DNA of 64,000 nt from Candidatus Enterococcus ferrettii. GTDB taxonomy: Bacteria; Bacillota; Bacilli; Lactobacillales; Enterococcaceae. The position numbers were made by a program, and so were the translations under genes. Below are positions 19,215 through 29,928 of the stretch, one piece after another. The stretch covers positions 19,764 to 83,763 of the forward strand of contig NZ_JAFREL010000012.1 in assembly GCF_017377655.1 (NCBI RefSeq). Reading direction: 5' to 3'. The notes below the pieces were generated by a model. That model searched no databases. It had not been told where the DNA came from and was given only the letters and a program-made list of their open reading frames with translations. Within the stretch, counting starts at the first letter, position 1. Each line of letters starts with the position of its first letter.

Positions 19215-19802
19215 TTATCTACTTTTTATTTCCAATTTAGCGGCATCACGGGGTAAAAATAGCTGTGGTACCTTTTTTACAACAATTATTGTAATTGTCG
19301 CTGTAAAAATTCCGGTGGCTATCCCACTGGCACCATTCATGATAAGAGAAAACATCCACGGGTTCATTCCCCATAATGCATAGCTACCCCAAAAGACTAC
19401 GCCGGCAATAAAGTGCCAAAAGAATCGAGCCCCAGTCCCGGCAAAACTGCCTAAAATAATATTTTTTGTTACTTCTCGAGAGTTATTGTTCAGTAAAGCT
19501 TGTTGAACTTTGGTTGCATAAATCCCGGCAAAACCAGCAAAGGTAAATGCTATCGGGTATTCAATCAATACTTGTGGGAGACTTAAATAGTAAACATCTC
19601 CTGCTGGAAAATGTAGGATTCCCCAAATGAATGCTGACAACAGAGCAGGTCTTAATCCCCGTCTTAGAGCAAAAATTGTTAATGGGATCATTCCTAATGA
19701 GATTGTGAAACTGCTGCCGATGTTAGTGGGAATCAGCGAAATCATAAAAGCTAATGCAGCTACAATTGTTCCTTCCACCATAATTCTCGTTTTGTTGTGC
19801 AT
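19215..19802 (-). CDS. thiT: Energy-coupled thiamine transporter S component ThiT
   Basis: Substrate-binding membrane component of an ECF transporter; it relies on the shared EcfAAT module encoded elsewhere. About six membrane segments, with the ThiT signatures LRRGLRPALLSAFIWGILHF, SLPQVLIEYPIAF, FFWHFIAGVVFWG and MNGASGI, which carry thiamine-contacting aromatics. I set the ATG at 19802 (MHNKTRIMVEG) because AGGAGG lies nine bases upstream; a longer reading frame would run into the riboswitch. Expression is controlled by the TPP riboswitch directly upstream. Confidence 0.95.
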   Translation of the reverse strand: MHNKTRIMVEGTIVAALAFMISLIPTNIGSSFTISLGMIPLTIFALRRGLRPALLSAFIWGILHFPAGDVYYLSLPQVLIEYPIAFTFAGFAGIYATKVQQALLNNNSREVTKNIILGSFAGTGARFFWHFIAGVVFWGSYALWGMNPWMFSLIMNGASGIATGIFTATITIIVVKKVPQLFLPRDAAKLEIKSR

Positions 19803-19811
19803 AAAAAAACT

Positions 19812-19946
19812 CCTCCTTTTGAACATACAGTTCACAAAGGAGAAGTAAATATATTTACTTCATCACAATTCCTACGCTCGCATGACCGATACAGGTACTA
19901 GGGTTTAGAGTGTCCTCATTCTCAGCCCGAAGGCTCCCCTTTGTGA
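19812..19946 (-). ncRNA. TPP riboswitch (THI element) controlling thiT, translational type
   Basis: On the minus strand the aptamer (about 19862-19946) has the conserved GGGGAGCC, GGCTGAGA, ACCC and GCGTAGGAA blocks, closed by CACAA / TTGTG (P1). Downstream come a palindromic hairpin (19843-19860) and a second hairpin in which CTCCTTTGTGAAC (19842-19830) pairs with GTTCAAAAGGAGG (19824-19812), covering the thiT ribosome binding site. The 5' P1 strand CACAAAGG can instead pair with CCTTTGTG, freeing it. No T-run follows, so control is most likely of translation: TPP bound means thiT off. Confidence 0.93.
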
Positions 19947-19979
19947 CAGTATTATTCTTTTAGTATTTTTTACTCTTAT

Positions 19980-20007
19980 AGTATAGCACACTATTTACCT
20001 AATACAA
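19980..20007 (-). promoter_or_regulatory. Promoter of the thiT riboswitch transcript
   Basis: TTGTAT (20002-20007) and TATACT (19980-19985) are 16 bases apart, and the -10 carries an extended TGC just upstream. The riboswitch begins about 35 bases downstream. Reasonable sigma-A promoter. Confidence 0.6.
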
Positions 20008-20011
20008 ACAA

Positions 20012-20377
20012 TTAACGTGATACTCGCTCCTGATCGCCGTTAGGTGCCAACGTAGTCACCTTCTTTATACGATCTACCGTCAGCATTTGCAATTGATTAT
20101 CTTGCGTACGAACAACTAGAGAATCAGTGCCAATCGCTTTAGGCAGCCAACCTGAGACGGTTTCATATTTTTCCGAATCTTTTTCATTCTGCACCTGCAA
20201 AACAACTAAACTATTGTGTAAGGCAGCTGTTTTGAGTTGACTCATTATCGTTTGATTCGCCTGCTCTTGTGCACGTTTATCAGCAGAATCATTTAGAAAA
20301 TCAGACAAAAAACGGAAGGATGAACTAGAAAAGGCCTTAATTAAATTTTTTTTAGCTTTTTCAGGTATCTTCTTCAT
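20012..20377 (-). CDS. Small cytosolic protein of unknown function
   Basis: A 121-residue, Lys/Asp-rich protein with a good ribosome binding site (GGAGG before the ATG). No membrane segment or signal peptide. The N-terminal half is helical (KAKKNLIKAFSSSSFRFLSDF), the second half reads as alternating beta strands (LVVLQVQNEK, SLVVRTQDNQLQMLTVDRI). I do not recognise the family. It follows the LMW phosphatase gene by 62 bases in the same direction, so co-transcription is possible. Confidence 0.75.
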   Translation of the reverse strand: MKKIPEKAKKNLIKAFSSSSFRFLSDFLNDSADKRAQEQANQTIMSQLKTAALHNSLVVLQVQNEKDSEKYETVSGWLPKAIGTDSLVVRTQDNQLQMLTVDRIKKVTTLAPNGDQERVSR

Positions 20378-20439
20378 GTCAGTTTCCTCCTTGGCTGTAC
20401 TCTGATTTTACTTAAAATTGAGCAAAATTACAATAAAAA

Positions 20440-20898
20440 CTACTCTTCAAAAAAAGTTAACCAGTATGGCAAACCTTCTTCAATTAAACTATAGGTTTCG
20501 TCAAAATCACCAGTATACCAGGGATCAGGAATTCCTTGGCCTTTTTTTTCAGGGACTAAGTCTAAATACAAATGAATTTTCCTATGTGTCCCTTCCGGTG
20601 CTAAGAGCATTAAATCCTCAACATTTTCACGATCCATTCCAATGATATAATCCGCGCGGTAGAAATCATCCGTTGTTATTTGGCGTGCCCTTATACCTTT
20701 CGAGCTGATACCGTGTGCTTTTAAGATTTTTTGCGTACCGTGATGAGGAGAATTACCAACTTCCCAACGACTAGTTGCTGCTGAATCCACAGTAAATTCT
20801 GCCGATTCGCTCCGTTGTTCAAATTGATCACGAAACATAGCTTCCGCCATTGGCGAGCGACAAATATTACCCATACATACAAAAAGAATTGATTTCAT
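20440..20898 (-). CDS. Low-molecular-weight protein-tyrosine phosphatase
   Basis: The N-terminal P-loop CMGNICRSPMAEA carries the catalytic Cys and Arg of the LMW-PTP family (C-x4-CR-S), and DPWYTGDFDET near the C-terminus supplies the general acid Asp. 152 residues is standard. Members in Gram-positives act on bacterial tyrosine kinases or capsule regulators, but no kinase or capsule genes are adjacent, so the substrate is open. Starts at an ATG with GGAGG upstream. Confidence 0.92.
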   Translation of the reverse strand: MKSILFVCMGNICRSPMAEAMFRDQFEQRSESAEFTVDSAATSRWEVGNSPHHGTQKILKAHGISSKGIRARQITTDDFYRADYIIGMDRENVEDLMLLAPEGTHRKIHLYLDLVPEKKGQGIPDPWYTGDFDETYSLIEEGLPYWLTFFEE

Positions 20899-20968
20899 TA
20901 AATTGCCTCCTTCAAGCTAAAAAAATAATTTCGTGCTATATTCTATACATAGAAATGAGGTTGATACT

Positions 20969-21943
20969 ATGAGTCGTATTTTTCTTTCTGCCAAAATTCC
21001 AACAAAGGGCACTAAGTTGCTGGATGAAGCAGACTTAGATTACGAAATTTTTGAAAATGAAGGCGTGATTCCAAAACAAGAACTCTTAGAAAAAATTCAA
21101 GATTGCCAAGTATTGATTTGTCCTTTATCAACAACTGTAGACCGAGACATTATCGATCAAGCACCACATTTGCGTTTAATTGCCAATTTTGGCGCTGGTT
21201 TTAATAATATCGATACCGCTTATGCTAAGGAAAAGGGAATCTATGTAACCAATACTCCAGTTGTTTCGACTAATGCCACTGCTGAACTCACCGCTGGACT
21301 GATTATTTCCTTGTCCCGGAGAATTGCTGAAGGTGATCGTTTAATGCATGGCATCGGATTTGATGGCTGGGCTCCCCTTTTCTTCTTGGGACATGAGTTA
21401 AAAGACAAAACTTTAGGCATCATAGGCATGGGAAAAATTGGTCAGTCTCTTGCAGAGAAAATGAACGCTTTTGGCATGAAAATTATTTACAGCCAACGGC
21501 ATCAATTACCCGCTGAACAAGAACAAGCTCTTAACGCACAATTTCGCACCCAAGAAGAGGTCATCCAACAAGCAGATGTTCTCACTTTGCACGCACCTTT
21601 AACAGATGAAACACATCATTTATTAAATTATCAGACCTTTGAAAAAATGAAAAACTCGGCCTTTGTCATTAATGCTGCTCGCGGCCCTTTAATTGACGAA
21701 GAAGAACTGGTTCAAGCCTTAACTGAAAATAAAATTGCTGGTGCCGCACTGGACGTTTATGAGTTTGAACCCGAAGTAACAGAGGCTTTAAAACAATTTG
21801 ATAACGTATTATTAACTCCTCATATCGGTAATGCTAGTGTGGAGGCGCGGGATCAAATGGCTGAAATCGTAGTAAAAAATGCCATTGCCAATATCCAAGG
21901 TAAAACTTTAAAATATATTGTTAATGACCTACCTCAGGATTGA
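20969..21943 (+). CDS. D-isomer-specific 2-hydroxyacid dehydrogenase
   Basis: NAD(P)-dependent reductase of 2-keto acids. The Rossmann fingerprint LGIIGMGKIGQSLAEK, catalytic Arg in NAARGPLIDEEELVQAL, Glu in DVYEFEPEV and His in LLTPHIGNAS are all present; FGAGFNNID and STNATAELT mark the substrate domain. 324 residues from the ATG at 20969 (GAGG upstream). It resembles the glyoxylate/hydroxypyruvate or 2-ketogluconate reductase branch rather than D-lactate dehydrogenase. It converges on the TetR gene and overlaps its end by ten bases. Confidence 0.92.
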   Translation: MSRIFLSAKIPTKGTKLLDEADLDYEIFENEGVIPKQELLEKIQDCQVLICPLSTTVDRDIIDQAPHLRLIANFGAGFNNIDTAYAKEKGIYVTNTPVVSTNATAELTAGLIISLSRRIAEGDRLMHGIGFDGWAPLFFLGHELKDKTLGIIGMGKIGQSLAEKMNAFGMKIIYSQRHQLPAEQEQALNAQFRTQEEVIQQADVLTLHAPLTDETHHLLNYQTFEKMKNSAFVINAARGPLIDEEELVQALTENKIAGAALDVYEFEPEVTEALKQFDNVLLTPHIGNASVEARDQMAEIVVKNAIANIQGKTLKYIVNDLPQD

Positions 21944-22503
21944 TCCTGTTCATACAAACGATACGCAAAAAACTCAATATCTTTAGCAAATCGGAACAGT
22001 TGAGCCGCAATGGCGATCGGCTGTTCTTTTGCATTAGTCAACAACCAATCAGTTAAAATCCCGCCACAACCATACGCCAAAAATCGCGCATAAAAATCTT
22101 TGTCTGTATTAGACAGCACACCATCTTGATCTACATCTTCAAACAGTCGAATAAATAGACTTTTGGCTAATCCGATAAATTCTTTTGACAGAATCTCCGG
22201 ATCAGCTTGCACTGTATTTAAATAGAATTGATGAAATTGCTGCATTTCCTTCAACATCTTTAGTACTGCTTCTTCCCAATTTTCAATAGTTACCCCTGAA
22301 GACATTAAATAATTGAGTCCACATTGATAGTAAGCATAGCGCAGCAGTGCTCGTTTATCTTTGAAATGATAATAGAAGTTTTGACGGTTCACATTAGCCG
22401 CCTGACTAATCTCTTGCACAGTGAGCTTTTCAAAAGGACGCGTTAAACATAGCTGAACTAAAGCATTGACTAACTGTTCTTTGGCTCGATTGTTTACCGC
22501 CAT
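21934..22503 (-). CDS. TetR/AcrR-family transcriptional regulator
   Basis: 189 residues. The N-terminal helix-turn-helix is clear: VNALVQLCLTRPFEKLTVQEISQ, AANVNRQNFYYHFKDKRAL. The rest is an all-helical ligand-binding domain resembling the TetR C-terminal domain seen in DhaS-type regulators. Its start is five bases before the ruvB stop region, so it is probably co-transcribed with ruvB; the target genes are not evident. The end overlaps the convergent dehydrogenase. Confidence 0.88.
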   Translation of the reverse strand: MAVNNRAKEQLVNALVQLCLTRPFEKLTVQEISQAANVNRQNFYYHFKDKRALLRYAYYQCGLNYLMSSGVTIENWEEAVLKMLKEMQQFHQFYLNTVQADPEILSKEFIGLAKSLFIRLFEDVDQDGVLSNTDKDFYARFLAYGCGGILTDWLLTNAKEQPIAIAAQLFRFAKDIEFFAYRLYEQDQS

Positions 22504-22507
22504 ATCT

Positions 22508-23521
22508 TTACCTCTGTTCTATCGGATCGACTGGATAATTAAAATGTTCATAGGCCATCGGTGTAACCACGCGCCCACGCGGCGTACGCTTCATGAAACC
22601 TTTTTGAATTAAATACGGTTCATACATATCCTCTACTGTTTCACGTTCTTCACCAATGTTCACCGCCAAGGTGCTCAAGCCTACTGGGCCACCACCATAT
22701 AATTCAATCATGGTTCGCAATAATTTCTGATCTACATGGTCCAAGCCTGCCTGATCTACTTGAAGTAGACGCAAGGCCTGATCTGCAATCGAACGATCAA
22801 TTGTACCGTTAGACTGAACTTGAGCAAAATCACGGATTCGTTTTAACAAACGATTGGCAATTCGCGGGGTTCCTCGTGAACGGCGTGCAATCTCGATCGC
22901 TCCTTCTTCAACGATTTCTGTCGCGAAAATATCAGCTGAACGCAGGACAATTTCCCGCAAATCGTCTTGCTCATAATATTCCATATGTGAAATGATACCA
23001 AAACGATCCCGTAATGGAGCCGAAAGCATCCCTGCTCGTGTTGTCGCTCCGACCAAAGTAAATGGCGGTAGAGGAAAATGAACTGGGTGAGCAGTGGCTC
23101 CTTGTCCCACCATAATATCAACATAATAGTCCTCCATCGCTGAATATAAGGTTTCTTCAGCCACCCGTGGTAAGCGATGAATTTCATCAATAAATAGAAC
23201 ATCACCTGGTTCCAATTCGTTAAGAATCGCTACTAAATCTCCTGGTCGTTCTATCGCTGGACCGCTAGTTGTCCGGATCTTTACATTCATTTCATTAGCG
23301 ATAACCATAGCCATGGTAGTTTTCCCTAATCCGGGAGGACCATAAAGCAACACATGGTCTAATGCTTCTTCACGATTTTTCGCCGCTTCAATATAAATTT
23401 TTAGTTCCATTTTTACTTTATCTTGACCAATATATTGCGAGAGGAACTGTGGACGCAGCGATTTTTCAATACTTTTTTCTACTTCGTCTGTTTCTGGCGA
23501 TAAAATACGCTCTTCTTCCAA
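22508..23521 (-). CDS. ruvB: Holliday junction branch migration helicase RuvB
   Basis: AAA+ motor of Holliday junction branch migration. Walker [12 protein letters not shown], Walker [10 protein letters not shown], sensor 1 [18 protein letters not shown] (arginine finger included) and the C-terminal winged helix ending [12 protein letters not shown] are canonical. 337 residues. The start is a TTG with GGAGGACGG upstream. RuvA lies 42 bases upstream, forming ruvAB. Confidence 0.97.
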   Translation of the reverse strand: MEEERILSPETDEVEKSIEKSLRPQFLSQYIGQDKVKMELKIYIEAAKNREEALDHVLLYGPPGLGKTTMAMVIANEMNVKIRTTSGPAIERPGDLVAILNELEPGDVLFIDEIHRLPRVAEETLYSAMEDYYVDIMVGQGATAHPVHFPLPPFTLVGATTRAGMLSAPLRDRFGIISHMEYYEQDDLREIVLRSADIFATEIVEEGAIEIARRSRGTPRIANRLLKRIRDFAQVQSNGTIDRSIADQALRLLQVDQAGLDHVDQKLLRTMIELYGGGPVGLSTLAVNIGEERETVEDMYEPYLIQKGFMKRTPRGRVVTPMAYEHFNYPVDPIEQR

Positions 23522-23563
23522 AATACCGTCCTCCTTGTAAAAGATTTCTTGTCAACCTCGAAA

Positions 23564-24157
23564 TTATTTTTTCATCATGAGCTTCAAAGCCGCACGTAAG
23601 TATTCGTCGGTACTTTGATATGTTTCTTTTGCTAAAGCCTTTTCCACCCGCTTGGTCTCTTTAGGACTGTAGCCTAATGCTTGTAATGCTTCGATTGCCT
23701 CTTCTAGCGCATTCTCATTATCACCTTGATTGAATAAGGACATAGGATTTTCAACCAGCTCTGCTAATTTACCTTTCAAATCCAGCACCATTTGCTGAGC
23801 GGTCTTCTTGCCCACTCCTGGAAATTTCGTTAAATAAGTAACGTCTCCTGCTTCAATAGCCTGAATCAAGCCTTGATGGTCTTCATTAGCCATAATGGCT
23901 AAACCGCTTTTTGGTCCGATACCTGAAACCGACAACAATCGTAAAAATAATTGTTTTTCTGCCAGGGTTTCAAACCCATAAAAAGCATGGGAATCCTCTC
24001 GAATGATTTGCTGAACATAAATAGTAATTATTTGTTCCAATTTGCTGCTGTAACGATATGGATTGCCCACTGCGATTTGATAGCCAATTCCTTGCACATC
24101 TAAGACCACATAGGCTGGACTGATGTATGTAAGTTTTCCCGTAATATATTCGTACAT
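23564..24157 (-). CDS. ruvA: Holliday junction DNA-binding protein RuvA
   Basis: Tetrameric protein that holds the Holliday junction for RuvB. The OB-fold N-terminus [26 protein letters not shown], the two helix-hairpin-helix motifs ([39 protein letters not shown]) and the flexible C-terminal RuvB-binding domain ([12 protein letters not shown]) are visible. I use the ATG at 24157 (197 residues), which has AAGGA upstream; a longer frame lacks one. Confidence 0.97.
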   Translation of the reverse strand: MYEYITGKLTYISPAYVVLDVQGIGYQIAVGNPYRYSSKLEQIITIYVQQIIREDSHAFYGFETLAEKQLFLRLLSVSGIGPKSGLAIMANEDHQGLIQAIEAGDVTYLTKFPGVGKKTAQQMVLDLKGKLAELVENPMSLFNQGDNENALEEAIEALQALGYSPKETKRVEKALAKETYQSTDEYLRAALKLMMKK

Positions 24158-24211
24158 GTTTTTTCCTTTCTGCACATATGTTCTCATTATTTTAGCACAA
24201 ATGAGCGAGAC

Positions 24212-24247
24212 AAAAAAGACCGGGTACACTTAACCCAGTCTTTTAGT
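24212..24247 (-). terminator. Terminator after msrB
   Basis: AAGACTGGGT and ACCCGGTCTT pair (one G-T) around a short loop and are followed on the minus strand by TTTTTTGTC. Separates msrB from ruvAB. Confidence 0.8.
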
Positions 24248-24250
24248 CTT

Positions 24251-24679
24251 TTATTCTACATCATTTTTATATTCGCCATAACCTTGTGTATCCATTTCCT
24301 CAAAAGGAACAAATCGCAAAGCGGCGGAATTAATACAGTAGCGCAAGCCGCCTTTATCTTCAGGACCATCAGTAAAAACGTGGCCCAAATGTGAATCAGC
24401 TTCTTTACTACGAACTTCTACCCTATGCATTCCGTGGGAAAAGTCAGCATTTTCTTTAACGCCGCGTTTTTCTAATGGTTTAGAAAAAGCTGGCCAGCCG
24501 CAGCCCGCATCGTATTTATCGCTTGATGAAAAAAGTGGTTCACCACTAACAATATCGACGTAAATTCCTTTTTTATAGAAATTGTCATACTTTCCAGTGA
24601 AAGGTCGTTCAGTAGCATTTTCCTGTGTAACAGCATATTCTACCTGCGAAAGTTTTTTCTTGATATCTTCTTGTTCCAT
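24251..24679 (-). CDS. msrB: Peptide-methionine (R)-S-oxide reductase
   Basis: Reduces methionine-R-sulfoxide in proteins. Family signatures [49 protein letters not shown] and the catalytic [11 protein letters not shown] are clear. It has 142 residues, single-domain (no MsrA fusion). The CxxC zinc pairs of other MsrBs are absent, as in many Lactobacillales. Lies between maf and ruvA with its own terminator. Confidence 0.96.
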   Translation of the reverse strand: MEQEDIKKKLSQVEYAVTQENATERPFTGKYDNFYKKGIYVDIVSGEPLFSSSDKYDAGCGWPAFSKPLEKRGVKENADFSHGMHRVEVRSKEADSHLGHVFTDGPEDKGGLRYCINSAALRFVPFEEMDTQGYGEYKNDVE

Positions 24680-24741
24680 CTTTCATCACGCTCCTCTACA
24701 TACATAATAAGAGCAACAGCTTAAAAAGACGAACTCTTTGC

Positions 24742-25299
24742 TTAAAAAGAGAAGCTTTTTAACATTTGGTTTACTTTTCCCACAGGGAAACCAACAATGC
24801 TGTAGTAGTCACCTTCAATTTTTTCAACGAATACCCCTGCTTGGTGTTGAATACCATAAGCCCCAGCTTTATCCTTATAATCACCAGTATTCAAATAGTT
24901 CTCGATTTCTTCAACGCTTAAAGAATAGAATGTAACTGTCGCAGAGGTTAAGGCTTCCTCCACGTGATTACCTTGCCTTAAAACCACAGCCGTATAAACC
25001 TTGTGACTACTACCATTCATAGATTCCAGCATTTCATATGCTTCCTGACGATTCTTAGGCTTACCCAAAATTTTGTCCTCTAATACAACAATAGTATCAG
25101 AAGCAATGATCAAATCTTGGGGATTGCATCCAGCAATTGCTGCTGCTTTTTGTCGAGCCATTTCCTGCACATATTCCTTAGGTGTATGCCCTGATTTAAT
25201 TTCCTCATCAACATTAGCGGGCTGCACAGTAAACTCTGGGATCAACCAAGCCAGCAATTCTTTTCGTCGAGGTGATTGCGAAGCCAATATAACTGCCAT
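24742..25299 (-). CDS. maf: Maf-family nucleoside triphosphate pyrophosphatase
   Basis: Cytosolic house-cleaning pyrophosphatase, probably acting on dTTP/UTP and modified pyrimidine nucleotides. N-terminal LASQSPRRKELLAW, ANVDEEIKSGHTP, IIASDTIVVLEDKILGKPK and the C-terminal KAGAYGIQHQAGVFVEKIEGDYYSIVGFP are the standard motifs. 185 residues. It follows mutL by 15 bases in the mutSL operon direction. Confidence 0.94.
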   Translation of the reverse strand: MAVILASQSPRRKELLAWLIPEFTVQPANVDEEIKSGHTPKEYVQEMARQKAAAIAGCNPQDLIIASDTIVVLEDKILGKPKNRQEAYEMLESMNGSSHKVYTAVVLRQGNHVEEALTSATVTFYSLSVEEIENYLNTGDYKDKAGAYGIQHQAGVFVEKIEGDYYSIVGFPVGKVNQMLKSFSF

Positions 25300-25314
25300 G
25301 TCAGTTCCTCCTAT

Positions 25315-27351
25315 TTAATGCGGATCTTGAATTCGTTTAAATAAATGCTCCATATCACTGTTGCTGAAGTGAATCAATACAGGACGACCATGAGGACAAT
25401 TAAAAGGATTTTCGCATTTAGCTAAATCAGTCAGCAGCACTCGAGCCTGCGCTTCATTCAAATGATGATTCGCTTTAATAGATCGCTTGCAGCTCATCAT
25501 AATAGCCGTTGCTTCACGAAACTTCTTCACGCTAACCGAACCAGTAACTAAAAGCATATCGATCATTTCACGGATAATGCTTTCTTCTTGTCCTGCTGGA
25601 TACCAGGTTGGGTGAGCTCGTACGATAAAGCTGTTTGGTCCAAATTCTTCTAAATAAATACCAACCTCTTCAAGCAAAGTCTTTTGTTCCTTCAGCTTGA
25701 TACCATCGTTGCTAGGATAATCTAAAACAAAAGGTACAAGCATCTCTTGCAAATCATTGGAAACATCTCCGATTTTCTCCCTGAAATATTCATACTTAAT
25801 TCGCTCCTGAGCCGCATGCTGGTCAACAATGTACAATCCATCTTTGCTTTGAGCAAACAAATAGGTCCCATGCATTTGGCCGAAATATTCCAGCATTGGA
25901 AATCGTTCCTTGGGCTTTTCATGTGTCAATTTATTTATTGCTTTCTCAACTTCACGTTCGCCAGACAGGGTACTTAAATCAAATTCTGGATGCTCCATTG
26001 TTTCGTGTAACTCTTCTGCTTCATCGTCAGCCACTAACTCTGCTGGAGCCTCCAAAGCTTCAGTAGTAACGGAATCCTCTCGAATCATTTCGCTCTCAGC
26101 TTCAGGTGTTGATGAACTTGCTAAGGATTCCTCAATAATTGAAATTGGTGGTCTATCGGCTGGTTCAATTATTTTTTTTCCATTTACTGAGGCAGTTTCA
26201 TTTTCTTCTCGCGGATCAATATAGAAACGGCCAGTTTCTGGATTAAAAGTCAATCCGCTATTTTTACCAGTCGGTTGCTCCAAAGCCAGATCCAATTGTT
26301 CGGTCTTAGCTGTTTCTACTTTGCGTTTAAAGCTGGGCGATTCGCTAGCATCAGGAATCAAGTTCACTTGACGTAAGCTGTCGGCAATAGTTTGACTGAT
26401 TAGTGCCATCAGTTCTTTTTCTTTTGATAAACGAACTTCTTGCTTAGTAGGATGGACATTCACATCCACTAGCAAAGGGTCCATTTCAATTTCGATTATC
26501 GCGATGGGAAAACGTCCTACCATCAATTTTGATTGATAGCCATTCACAATAGCTTTGTTCAAGGCAAAGTTTTTAATGTAGCGTCCATTAATAATAATTG
26601 AAAGGTAGTTTCGACTGGCACGCGTAACCTCTGGAAGAGAGATGTAACCCTTTAAAGCAAAGTCTAAATCCTGGGCTGTAATTTCCAACATTTTTTTTGC
26701 CATTACAATTCCGTAAATACCTGCAATCGCCTGCTTTAAATCACCGTTACCACTGGTAGCCAGCATTTTATGTCCATCATGAACAAGGCGAAAGGCAACT
26801 TTCGGATGGCTCAAAGCCATGCGATTTACAATGTCACCGACATTTGCTAATTCTGTTTGCAAACTCTTGACATATTTCAGACGAGCTGGAGTATTAAAGA
26901 ACAAATTTTCAACAGTAATTTTTGTTCCAACTCGTAAAGCAGTTGGACGATTTTCTTCAATCTTGCCACCTTTTAGGTGCAGGTACGAACCTTGACTTTC
27001 TTCAGAAGTAGCCGTTTCAATGGTTAATTCTGAGACAGACGCGATCGAAGGTAAGGCTTCACCACGGAACCCTAACGTACGAATACGAAAAAGGTCATCT
27101 CGATTATGAATCTTACTGGTTGCATGGCGCTTAAAGGCATTCTCAACATCGTCTTGGGCGATCCCTTCACCATTATCAACCACTTGAATTTTTTTCAAAC
27201 CAGCTTCTTCAATTAATATATCGATTTGAGTTGCATGGGCATCGATGGCATTTTCCACTAACTCTTTTACCACTGACGCCGGCCGCTCAACTACTTCACC
27301 AGCGGCGATCTGATTGGCTAGACGCTCGGATAATTCTTGGATTTTCCCCAT
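25315..27351 (-). CDS. mutL: DNA mismatch repair protein MutL
   Basis: GHKL ATPase domain with [31 protein letters not shown], and [15 protein letters not shown]; a low-complexity acidic linker (about residues 330-470) and the dimerisation/endonuclease domain. The C-terminal motif [12 protein letters not shown] fits the DQHA-x2-E-x4-E metal site of nicking MutL proteins, and CPHGRP is also present, so it should be an endonuclease-type MutL (family knowledge). 678 residues. Lies 18 bases after mutS. Confidence 0.97.
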   Translation of the reverse strand: MGKIQELSERLANQIAAGEVVERPASVVKELVENAIDAHATQIDILIEEAGLKKIQVVDNGEGIAQDDVENAFKRHATSKIHNRDDLFRIRTLGFRGEALPSIASVSELTIETATSEESQGSYLHLKGGKIEENRPTALRVGTKITVENLFFNTPARLKYVKSLQTELANVGDIVNRMALSHPKVAFRLVHDGHKMLATSGNGDLKQAIAGIYGIVMAKKMLEITAQDLDFALKGYISLPEVTRASRNYLSIIINGRYIKNFALNKAIVNGYQSKLMVGRFPIAIIEIEMDPLLVDVNVHPTKQEVRLSKEKELMALISQTIADSLRQVNLIPDASESPSFKRKVETAKTEQLDLALEQPTGKNSGLTFNPETGRFYIDPREENETASVNGKKIIEPADRPPISIIEESLASSSTPEAESEMIREDSVTTEALEAPAELVADDEAEELHETMEHPEFDLSTLSGEREVEKAINKLTHEKPKERFPMLEYFGQMHGTYLFAQSKDGLYIVDQHAAQERIKYEYFREKIGDVSNDLQEMLVPFVLDYPSNDGIKLKEQKTLLEEVGIYLEEFGPNSFIVRAHPTWYPAGQEESIIREMIDMLLVTGSVSVKKFREATAIMMSCKRSIKANHHLNEAQARVLLTDLAKCENPFNCPHGRPVLIHFSNSDMEHLFKRIQDPH

Positions 27352-27369
27352 CGTATCTCTCCTCGTTAA

Positions 27370-29928
27370 TTAAATATATTTTTGCAACTCATATAACAAG
27401 TTTAGTGCATCCATTGGAGTCATTTCTAGTAAATTGATCTTCTTCAAACGATCAATTACTCCTAACTCGGCTGTTGAAACTTCATTAAACAAGGACAATT
27501 GCTCATTATCTTCTTTGACTATTTCAGCCTGAGGTGCCGGACTATCTGATTCTAGTGCGGCTAGAATAGTGGCTGCTCGTGAAAGTAAATCCGTTGGCAT
27601 ACCCGCAATCTTCGCTACATGAATCCCATAACTTTTATCTGCTGGACCGTCCATTAATTTATGCAAAAAGACCACTTCACCGTTTTGCTCAACAGCACCA
27701 ACATGAACATTTTTAAGTTCTGGCAACTGTTCTTCCAACACTGTTAACTCATGATAGTGAGTAGAGAATAGAGTTTTAGCTTTTACGGTTTTATGAATGT
27801 ATTCAATAATCGCTTGAGCTAAGGCCATTCCATCATAAGTAGCTGTCCCTCGTCCTAATTCATCAAAGAGAATTAAGCTGTTTGGTGTCGCGTGGCGCAG
27901 TGCTTGGTTGGCTTCCATCATTTCTACCATAAAAGTAGATTGTCCCGCAATCAAATCATCACTAGCACCGATCCGGGTAAAGATTTGATCAAAAACCGGC
28001 ATTTCAGCACTTTCAGCCGGCACAAAGCACCCCATTTGAGTCATAATAACCATTAAAGCTAATTGACGCATGTAAGTGCTTTTTCCTGACATATTAGGCC
28101 CAGTAATTAACAAAATCATTTCATCTGAATTCATGTGAACACTATTAGGAATATATTCCTGATGTCCTAAAACCTTCTCCACAACTGGATGTCGGCCTTC
28201 TTTGATTTGCAGATCATGACTATTAGCCTTAATTTCGGGTTGAATGTATTGATAGCGTTCACTGACTGTGGCAAAACTCTGCAGTACATCTGTGGAACTT
28301 AAGCTTTTTGCCAGCTTCTGCAATCGAGTAATAGCTTTCTTCACTTCATCTCGTACAGAAAGAAATAGGTTGTATTCTAGAGCGACCGATTTTTCTTCTG
28401 CCTCCAAAATCAAGGTTTCTAATTTTTTTAATTCTGGAGTGATAAAGCGTTCCGCATTAGTTAAGGTTTGTTTTCGCTCGTACTTGCCTTCTTCCAAATT
28501 CGCCAAGTTCGCTTTAGTAATTTCTATATAATAGCCAAATACACGATTATAACCGACTTTCAAAGTCTTAATACCGGTTGCTGCTCGTTCTCTTGCTTCT
28601 AACTCTGCCAGCCAAGTCTTCCCGTTCCTCATCGCTTCACGGTATTCATCCAGCTGTTCATTATAACCATCTTTAATAACGTTACCTTCAGTTATTTGCA
28701 GCGGAGCATCTTCATTAATTGCTAAATCAATCAATTCAACAAGGTCATTCATGGGCTCCATATCAACTAATAGATCGTTCCATTCTCCTTGATTGATTCC
28801 TTGCAGCAGTTCCCGAATGCGCGGAACTTGAGCCAGTGACGTTTTCAGTTGGATTAAGTCACGACCATTGACATTCCCAAAGGCGACTCGGCCAGCCAAA
28901 CGCTCCAGATCATAGACTCTCGTCAAAGTTTCATTCAAATCCATTCGCTCAAAGTAGGCGTTCAGCAAAGAAGAAACCATTCTTTGGCGAGCCTGGATTT
29001 GTCGCTTTTGGATCAGTGGACGATCAATCCATTGCTTTAATAACCGGCCACCCATTGCGGTTTTAGTTTCATCCAGCAACCATAGTAAAGTTCCTTGTTT
29101 TTTTCCGGTTCGAATAGAACGAGTCAGCTCCAAGTTGGTTTTCGAAAAATAATCCAGCTTTAAGAAATGCTCCGGCTGGTATTCTTCAGCCTTTTGAATA
29201 TGTCCTAAGCTACGTTTTTGCGTAACTGCTAAATAAGTTAACAGTTTACCTGTTGCTTCTCTTTCTAAGGGGTGCTCAATGTCAGTTGTTAAAAAACTAA
29301 ACTCCGCATTGTCTTCAATTGTTTCTTGGATTGAGAAGACTAACCCTAAGCGTTCACCTAAATTCTTTTGCAGTTCGGAAGGAATTTCACTTCCTAAAAT
29401 CAATTCTTTGGTTTGCAAAGCTGTAGCTTCGTTCATCACTGCCTCTTCATCCTGAAGCAGAGCAGTTTTTAACTCCCCGGTTGAAAGATCGGCGTAGGCA
29501 AAACCAAATTGTTGTCCGGATTGAACAACAGCTGTTAAGAAGTTATTGGCCTTAGCATCAATTCCCTTGCCTTCCATCAAAGTTCCTGGTGTAATTAGTT
29601 GAACTACTTCTCGTTTCACCATACCTTTGGCTTCTTTAGGATCTTCCATCTGTTCACAAATCGCAACCTTGTAGCCTTGTTCCACCAGAGTATCGATATA
29701 GCCTTGAGCCGAGTGATGCGGAACCCCACACATTGGGATTGGATCATCCGCATTGCGATTACGACTAGTTAAGGTCAGCTCTAATAACTGAGCTACCTGA
29801 ACCGCGTCTTCGTAAAACAATTCATAAAAATCGCCTAAGCGATAAAATAAGAAAGCATCTTTATATTGATTCTTGATGGCTAAATATTGCTCCATCATAG
29901 GGGTGTTTTTGGTTTTCTGAGGCATCAT
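27370..29928 (-). CDS. mutS: DNA mismatch repair protein MutS
   Basis: Mismatch-recognition ATPase, 852 residues. The mismatch-reading GDFYELF (Phe-x-Glu) is in the N-terminal domain, PMCGVPHHS follows, and the ABC-type ATPase has [15 protein letters not shown], the signature [13 protein letters not shown], and FSTHYHEL. The C-terminal QLSLFNE is a likely beta-clamp-binding motif (QLSLF). The ATG overlaps the upstream ymcA stop (ATGA). Confidence 0.98.
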   Translation of the reverse strand: MMPQKTKNTPMMEQYLAIKNQYKDAFLFYRLGDFYELFYEDAVQVAQLLELTLTSRNRNADDPIPMCGVPHHSAQGYIDTLVEQGYKVAICEQMEDPKEAKGMVKREVVQLITPGTLMEGKGIDAKANNFLTAVVQSGQQFGFAYADLSTGELKTALLQDEEAVMNEATALQTKELILGSEIPSELQKNLGERLGLVFSIQETIEDNAEFSFLTTDIEHPLEREATGKLLTYLAVTQKRSLGHIQKAEEYQPEHFLKLDYFSKTNLELTRSIRTGKKQGTLLWLLDETKTAMGGRLLKQWIDRPLIQKRQIQARQRMVSSLLNAYFERMDLNETLTRVYDLERLAGRVAFGNVNGRDLIQLKTSLAQVPRIRELLQGINQGEWNDLLVDMEPMNDLVELIDLAINEDAPLQITEGNVIKDGYNEQLDEYREAMRNGKTWLAELEARERAATGIKTLKVGYNRVFGYYIEITKANLANLEEGKYERKQTLTNAERFITPELKKLETLILEAEEKSVALEYNLFLSVRDEVKKAITRLQKLAKSLSSTDVLQSFATVSERYQYIQPEIKANSHDLQIKEGRHPVVEKVLGHQEYIPNSVHMNSDEMILLITGPNMSGKSTYMRQLALMVIMTQMGCFVPAESAEMPVFDQIFTRIGASDDLIAGQSTFMVEMMEANQALRHATPNSLILFDELGRGTATYDGMALAQAIIEYIHKTVKAKTLFSTHYHELTVLEEQLPELKNVHVGAVEQNGEVVFLHKLMDGPADKSYGIHVAKIAGMPTDLLSRAATILAALESDSPAPQAEIVKEDNEQLSLFNEVSTAELGVIDRLKKINLLEMTPMDALNLLYELQKYI

